Source: an uncultured Alphaproteobacteria bacterium (GTDB taxonomy: Bacteria > Pseudomonadota > Alphaproteobacteria > UBA7985). From it: a DNA stretch of 64,000 bases. A model generated the notes under the pieces. The model worked only from the letters and a program-made list of their open reading frames with translations. It did not search any database and was not told where the DNA came from. The stretch spans positions 16,161 to 80,160 of the forward strand of contig CAJQLX010000037.1 of the NCBI GenBank assembly GCA_905479265.1, written 5' to 3'. Position 1 is the first letter of the stretch. Each line of letters starts with the position of its first letter. Both the position numbers and the translations under genes were made by a program. Below, one piece after another: positions 59,403 to 64,000 of this stretch.

Positions 59403-60248
59403 ATGGATAAGGATCGTCGATTTCGCAACTCCCAACAGCGCATGCAGGACGCCAGCGTTGCTCGTCCCCCCGCGCGGCTGTTGGTGCCCCTTCGTCGGGC
59501 GCAGCGCGGTGCACAGGCTGCGATGGACTGGGTGCTTCCCCCACGGTGCGCACTGTGCAGCACGATGATTCATGGTCAAGCGGGCCTGTGCGGGGGGTGT
59601 TTCCAGTCCATGCAGTTTCTGTCCGACCCCTTGTGCGACAGCTGTGGTCGCCCGACATCGGTGAAGGAAACCGGCCCCATTTGCGCGCCGTGCCTGACGC
59701 ACCCACCGGCCTATGACTGGATGCGCGCTGCTTTTGCTTATGATGATGCCAGTCGATCGCTGATCTTGGCTTTAAAATACAAAGACCGGTTGGACGTTGT
59801 GCCCGCGCTGGCGCGTTGGATCGCTGGCGTGGCTTCATCCAAGATTGAGCCCGGCGACGTTATCATGCCGGTCCCCTTGCACTGGCGCCGCCACTTGGCG
59901 CGGCGGTTCAACCAGTCTGCGGCTCTGGCGATGGCGCTTGCGGAACGAACGGCGGGACAGTACGCGCCAGATTGGATCACGCGGGTCAGAAACACGCCAC
60001 CAATGAAGGCCATGACTCGAAAGCAACGCGCCGCCAACGTGAAGGGTGCGTTTTCAGTAGACGGGTGGAATCGGGAAAAACTGCAAGGAAAACGCGTTGT
60101 TTTGGTCGATGACGTTTACACCTCTGGCGCGACCATCGAGGAATTGAGCGCTGAGCTACGCGCCTGCGGGGTAGCACGTATTGGCGTGGTTGTGGTCGCA
60201 CGCGTGGTCGGTCATACCCATTTCAAACAGGAATTCGAATTGGAGTAG
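59403..60248 (+). CDS. ComF family phosphoribosyltransferase-like protein
   Basis: PPRCALCSTMIHGQAGLCGGCFQ; KRVVLVDDVYTSGATIEELSAELRACG. Confidence 0.93.
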   Translation: MDKDRRFRNSQQRMQDASVARPPARLLVPLRRAQRGAQAAMDWVLPPRCALCSTMIHGQAGLCGGCFQSMQFLSDPLCDSCGRPTSVKETGPICAPCLTHPPAYDWMRAAFAYDDASRSLILALKYKDRLDVVPALARWIAGVASSKIEPGDVIMPVPLHWRRHLARRFNQSAALAMALAERTAGQYAPDWITRVRNTPPMKAMTRKQRAANVKGAFSVDGWNREKLQGKRVVLVDDVYTSGATIEELSAELRACGVARIGVVVVARVVGHTHFKQEFELE

Positions 60249-60258
60249 GAAGACGGCC

Positions 60259-60519
60259 ATGGTCGATATCGAGATGTACTACCGCGATTTCTGTGGTTTT
60301 TGTGCCCGCACAGATCGCCTTTTGCAGTCCAAGAACGTGGAATACCGGCGCATCAACATCTGGGAAGTTGACGGTGCGAAGGAAGAAATGGTCCAGCGCT
60401 CGGGCGGCCGAACCACTGTTCCGCAGGTCTTCATAAACGGTGCCTTGATTGGCGGCAGCGATGACCTTTTCGCGCTGGAAGCAGACGGGAAGCTCGACGC
60501 ATTGCTGGAAGCGTCCTGA
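60259..60519 (+). CDS. grxC: Glutaredoxin 3
   Basis: EMYYRDFCGFCARTDRLLQSKNVEY; RSGGRTTVPQVFINGALIGGSDDLFAL. Confidence 0.93.
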   Translation: MVDIEMYYRDFCGFCARTDRLLQSKNVEYRRINIWEVDGAKEEMVQRSGGRTTVPQVFINGALIGGSDDLFALEADGKLDALLEAS

Positions 60520-60521
60520 GG

Positions 60522-61313
60522 CTAACAGTCCGTGAAGGCGCGCGCGTCTGACTGATCGGGCTGGTTTGACAGCGACAAGGCGGTTGATTTTGCAAGCTCG
60601 ATCCCGGGGTTCGGCGCTTGCCCACGGACCGTTTCGCCGGCGCGCAACGAGCCCGACGGCCCCTCCACCGGGATCAAGTCGCCAGAGGCGGCGGAGATAT
60701 AGAGACCCGGCACGGTCCGACGGAACGTGCTTCGGTTGGTCAGGGTGTAGCGCATTTCGGCTGCATCGAGCTTGGTGACGCACAAATCCCAACGGCGCAG
60801 CGCGCTCCAAGGTTCCAAACCAGCAGCGCGGTAGATCGGCTGGGTAACGGGTGCAGCGTTGACCACCGCTTCACGCCCCAAAATCAAGGCCGACACGAGG
60901 ATCGTCAGCGTCACAAGGCCAAGACCCCACTGCCATCGACGCCCAGCAGCGTCGAGCTCTTCTTGCACAGTTGGCGCAGGAAGCGGCGCCAGAGCGTCGT
61001 CGATGTCGTCAAAGGCGTCATCTGCGGATTGCGGGTCCAGCTCGGCGGCGAAGGTTCGGGCTGCATTGGTGTTCGCAGTGTCGCCATCGTCCACGATGTC
61101 CACGTGAACAGCCGCAGAAGCCTCCATGTTCATTGCCGGTTCCAGCATATCCAGCAACGGGGTGGATTTCTTGCTGTCGTTTAAGTCAGCATCGCTTGCC
61201 GATTGGTTCCATCGGTAGCCGCACTGGGTACAGCGCAAACGACGGACGCCATCGACGAAGTGTACCGCTGGCACCTCGTACGTGGTGCTGCAATTTGGAC
61301 ATTCGACGCGCAT
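60522..61313 (-). CDS. MJ0042-type zinc-ribbon protein with single TM
   Basis: MRVECPNCSTTYEVPAVHFVDGVRRLRCTQCGYRW; TM LGLVTLTILVSALILG. Confidence 0.9.
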   Translation of the reverse strand: MRVECPNCSTTYEVPAVHFVDGVRRLRCTQCGYRWNQSASDADLNDSKKSTPLLDMLEPAMNMEASAAVHVDIVDDGDTANTNAARTFAAELDPQSADDAFDDIDDALAPLPAPTVQEELDAAGRRWQWGLGLVTLTILVSALILGREAVVNAAPVTQPIYRAAGLEPWSALRRWDLCVTKLDAAEMRYTLTNRSTFRRTVPGLYISAASGDLIPVEGPSGSLRAGETVRGQAPNPGIELAKSTALSLSNQPDQSDARAFTDC

Positions 61314-61478
61314 TGGTTCGTCGGACCTTTCATGCATAAAGAGCGACCGCACCCGATTGGGTTCGAGTCGCGTATCCCGATAGCTGACCCTCTTTAAACA
61401 CGGAAGTGCGAAAAAGGGGAGTGCCATATGGCGTTAAACTGCATCATAATCTGCACATTATGAGTATAACTTCCAAGA

Positions 61479-61490
61479 CTATGCGCATAG
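61479..61490. promoter_or_regulatory. 12-bp perfect palindrome in the intergenic region upstream of ftsE
   Basis: CTATGCGCATAG. Confidence 0.3.
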
Positions 61491-61540
61491 ATTATCTATC
61501 ATAAGACGCGAGTCATCTTGGTGAGTGAAGGGTTCTAGCA

Positions 61541-62212
61541 TTGCTGAGAATGGATCAGGTTACGGTCGACTACCCGGCTCGACCCGGCATAATTCGGGAT
61601 GTTTCCCTGAATTTACCCGCCGGTTCATTCACTTTTGTGACGGGCCCAAGCGGGGCGGGGAAAACGACTCTGCTGAAACTGATGTTTCTGGGGCTCAAGC
61701 CGTCGGCGGGGCGATTGCAGATTTTTGGGCGCAATGCCTACGATCTTTCCCGCGATCAAAAGGCCTATGTGCGTTCTCGGCTGGGCGTGGTGTTTCAAGA
61801 TTTTCGGCTCATCGATCATATGAGCATTTACGACAATGTCGCTTTGCCGCTGCGGGTGACGGGCAAAGACGTGAAGAGCGAACGCGATTACGTGCAAGAG
61901 CTGCTGTATTGGGTTGGTTTGGGTGATTATGCCAACGCCAAGCCCGAAGAGTTGAGCGGCGGACAGAAACAGCGCGCAGCCATCGCCCGTGCTGTGATCA
62001 ATCGCCCTGCTTTGCTGTTGGCCGATGAACCAACCGGCAACGTGGATGACGGGATCGGCCTCAAGCTCATTCGCCTGTTCGAAGAACTGAACAAGTTGGG
62101 CACCACGGTGGTTGTTGCGACGCACAGTGAGAGTTTACTCCAGCGCTTTGAATACCCAGCAATCCGCCTTGACGGTGGCCGCTTGGCCGTGCGGGAGCGG
62201 GACGTGGCATGA
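61541..62212 (+). CDS. ftsE: Cell division ATP-binding protein FtsE
   Basis: FVTGPSGAGKTTLLKLMFLGLKPSAG; PEELSGGQKQRAAIARAVINRPALLLADEPTGNVDDGIG. Confidence 0.95.
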   Translation: MLRMDQVTVDYPARPGIIRDVSLNLPAGSFTFVTGPSGAGKTTLLKLMFLGLKPSAGRLQIFGRNAYDLSRDQKAYVRSRLGVVFQDFRLIDHMSIYDNVALPLRVTGKDVKSERDYVQELLYWVGLGDYANAKPEELSGGQKQRAAIARAVINRPALLLADEPTGNVDDGIGLKLIRLFEELNKLGTTVVVATHSESLLQRFEYPAIRLDGGRLAVRERDVA

Positions 62213-63123
62213 CCCAGAATCAAGCGAAATCAGCCCGTCGCCCTGTCCGAGATCTCATTGCCCCAAAAGAGCCCTTGATGGTGTTCCGCGGTCAGAACGC
62301 GGCCATGCTGCTGCCGTTGATTTTGGGGCTTATGGCATCGCTGGCCGTCTTCTTTGCTTTGCAGACCACGCAGAAACTCTATGAGCTGCAAGAGTCGATC
62401 GGGCTGGCCAACAGCGAGCTGACCATCTTTGTGCCTTCGACCCCCGGCTTGACACCAACCCTGACCGATCCGGCGGTCACGCGTGCGATGGATGCGCTGC
62501 AGAATACAGCGGGGCTGGGGCGGATAGAGGTTCTGGATCGTCAGCAAACCCAACAGCTTGTCGAACGCGCGCTTGGCAATGCTGTTACGGCGCAGGTGCC
62601 ACTGCCCACGATTATATCTGTTCAGCGGGCGCGTCGGCCCGATGTGGACGTTGCTCAACTCCGCACCCGTCTGGATCGTGCGGCGCCCGGCGCTATGGTG
62701 GACGATAATCAGGCGCTTCGGCAGCAACTCCAAGCCGCCCGCGTGACGGAGCTGACAAAGGGCTTGGGTCTGATTTTGGCTGTGTTTGTCGTCGTAAGCA
62801 TCACGTCGGCTTTGGTCATTGGGCAATCGGTGGATCTGCAAACCGATGTCATCCATGTGCTCTATATTTCCGGTGCGCCTGACCGCATCATCCTGTCGCA
62901 GTTCGTTGGCTTTGCGCTGCGCAGTGCCATTATCGGGGTCGGGCTTGGATGTTTGGTGGGTTGGCTGCTCCAAGCCCTGTACTGGCCCCGCATCTTTCGC
63001 GAGCCGAGTGTCATATTGCCCCTACAGGTTCCGGTGATGATACTGGTTGTCTCTTTGCTGATTATGGTGGCTGTGATCTCTGCGCGAGGGAATGTCCTTA
63101 GAAAACTAAAACGGACATTTTAG
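62209..63123 (+). CDS. ftsX: Cell division protein FtsX
   Basis: FtsX-like permease overlapping the ftsE stop (ATGA). Confidence 0.92.
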   Translation: MTQNQAKSARRPVRDLIAPKEPLMVFRGQNAAMLLPLILGLMASLAVFFALQTTQKLYELQESIGLANSELTIFVPSTPGLTPTLTDPAVTRAMDALQNTAGLGRIEVLDRQQTQQLVERALGNAVTAQVPLPTIISVQRARRPDVDVAQLRTRLDRAAPGAMVDDNQALRQQLQAARVTELTKGLGLILAVFVVVSITSALVIGQSVDLQTDVIHVLYISGAPDRIILSQFVGFALRSAIIGVGLGCLVGWLLQALYWPRIFREPSVILPLQVPVMILVVSLLIMVAVISARGNVLRKLKRTF

Positions 63124-63218
63124 CTTAGACTTGAACCTTCGCCCGAGGTCGTTAGGGTGTGGGCGGACACAGGTATGCCGTCGCTTTTGAATGCGGCTAA
63201 AAAGGGTGCAAACTTTCC

Positions 63219-63968
63219 ATGGCGAATTTTCGTTCGACGATTGCGAAACTGGTTGGATATCTCTGGACGGGCGTACTCGGCGCGCTTTGCTGGCCTGTTG
63301 TTTTCTTTGGAAAGCCGGCGACTTTTGCTTTCGGTCTGTTTTGGGCCAAGGGCGTTCTGGCTATTTCCCGGATTTTCGCTGGTGTGACCTGGAAGGTTGA
63401 GGGGCTCGAAAACCTGCCAGAGAAGCCCTATATCCTCGCCTCAAAGCATCAGTCTTTCTTCGATACTGCCATCTGGTCCCTTTTGATCCCCGATGCGGCA
63501 TACGTCATGAAGGAAGAGTTGCTCACGCAACCGATTTTCGGCTGGTTCATCCGCCATCTGGATATTGTCGCTTTGGACCGGTCTGCGGGGCTTTCTTCGT
63601 TGCGAAAACTGTTGGTTGATTCCGCAGCCAAGGCCGACGCGGGCATGCCCGTGATTATCTTCCCTGAGGGAACCCGTACCGTGCCGGGTGTCCGGGGGCG
63701 CTATCACCCCGGCGTCGCCGCGATGTACGAAAAACTGGCCCTGCCTGTCGTTCCGGTTGGGACCGATAGCGGCGTCTATTGGGATCGCGGTTTTAAGGGG
63801 CTCAAGGCAGGCGAAATTACGGTTTCGATCCAACCCCCGATCATGCCCGGTTTGGGCAAGCGAGAGTTCCTGAACCAGATTTCAGACGCCATTGAAGACG
63901 CTTCCTTGGCTTTATTGCCTGACGGCTTCGAACCGGCTGGGGCGCAAACAACCGACGCCAAAGACTGA
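63219..63968 (+). CDS. plsC: 1-acyl-sn-glycerol-3-phosphate acyltransferase
   Basis: ILASKHQSFFDTAIWSLLIPDAAYVMKEELLTQPIFGWF; PVIIFPEGTRTVPGVRGRYHPGVA. Confidence 0.92.
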   Translation: MANFRSTIAKLVGYLWTGVLGALCWPVVFFGKPATFAFGLFWAKGVLAISRIFAGVTWKVEGLENLPEKPYILASKHQSFFDTAIWSLLIPDAAYVMKEELLTQPIFGWFIRHLDIVALDRSAGLSSLRKLLVDSAAKADAGMPVIIFPEGTRTVPGVRGRYHPGVAAMYEKLALPVVPVGTDSGVYWDRGFKGLKAGEITVSIQPPIMPGLGKREFLNQISDAIEDASLALLPDGFEPAGAQTTDAKD

Positions 63969-64000
63969 GCTACAGCCACTCTTGTGCCGGAAATCCGCTC

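Overview
A 64 kb chromosomal window from an alphaproteobacterium, probably marine or Rhodobacterales-like judging by gene order. No rRNA, CRISPR array, transposase, integrase or phage genes were seen. The right half (about 32.7-64 kb) is mostly conserved housekeeping sequence: rnd-lpt-rpoN-hpf-ptsN, mntR with a Mn/Zn ABC transporter, tRNA-Ala(GGC), aroA-cmk-rpsA-ihfB-lapA, ubiA, rsmE, gshA, htpG, comF, grxC, ftsEX and plsC. The left half is more accessory. It has a tail-to-tail pair of photolyase-superfamily genes, one of which may be a circularly permuted photolyase/cryptochrome. It also has a fused aconitase-X, a lone pstS, and a methylated-amine-type catabolic cluster (cupin, aldehyde dehydrogenase, dimethylglycine-dehydrogenase-like and non-pyrrolysine MttB-like proteins, LysR). 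Further items are an orphan curlin-repeat protein, an I78 inhibitor-domain protein, a three-domain kinase/LytM-M23/aminotransferase fusion, and a secreted protein built from an internal duplication next to an AT-rich island. No completely new multi-gene system can be proven from sequence alone. The best candidates are the permuted photolyase, the three-domain fusion, the MttB-DMGDH cluster without a local corrinoid protein, and a strongly shortened LptC-position protein. All family calls come from reading the translations; no database search was run.
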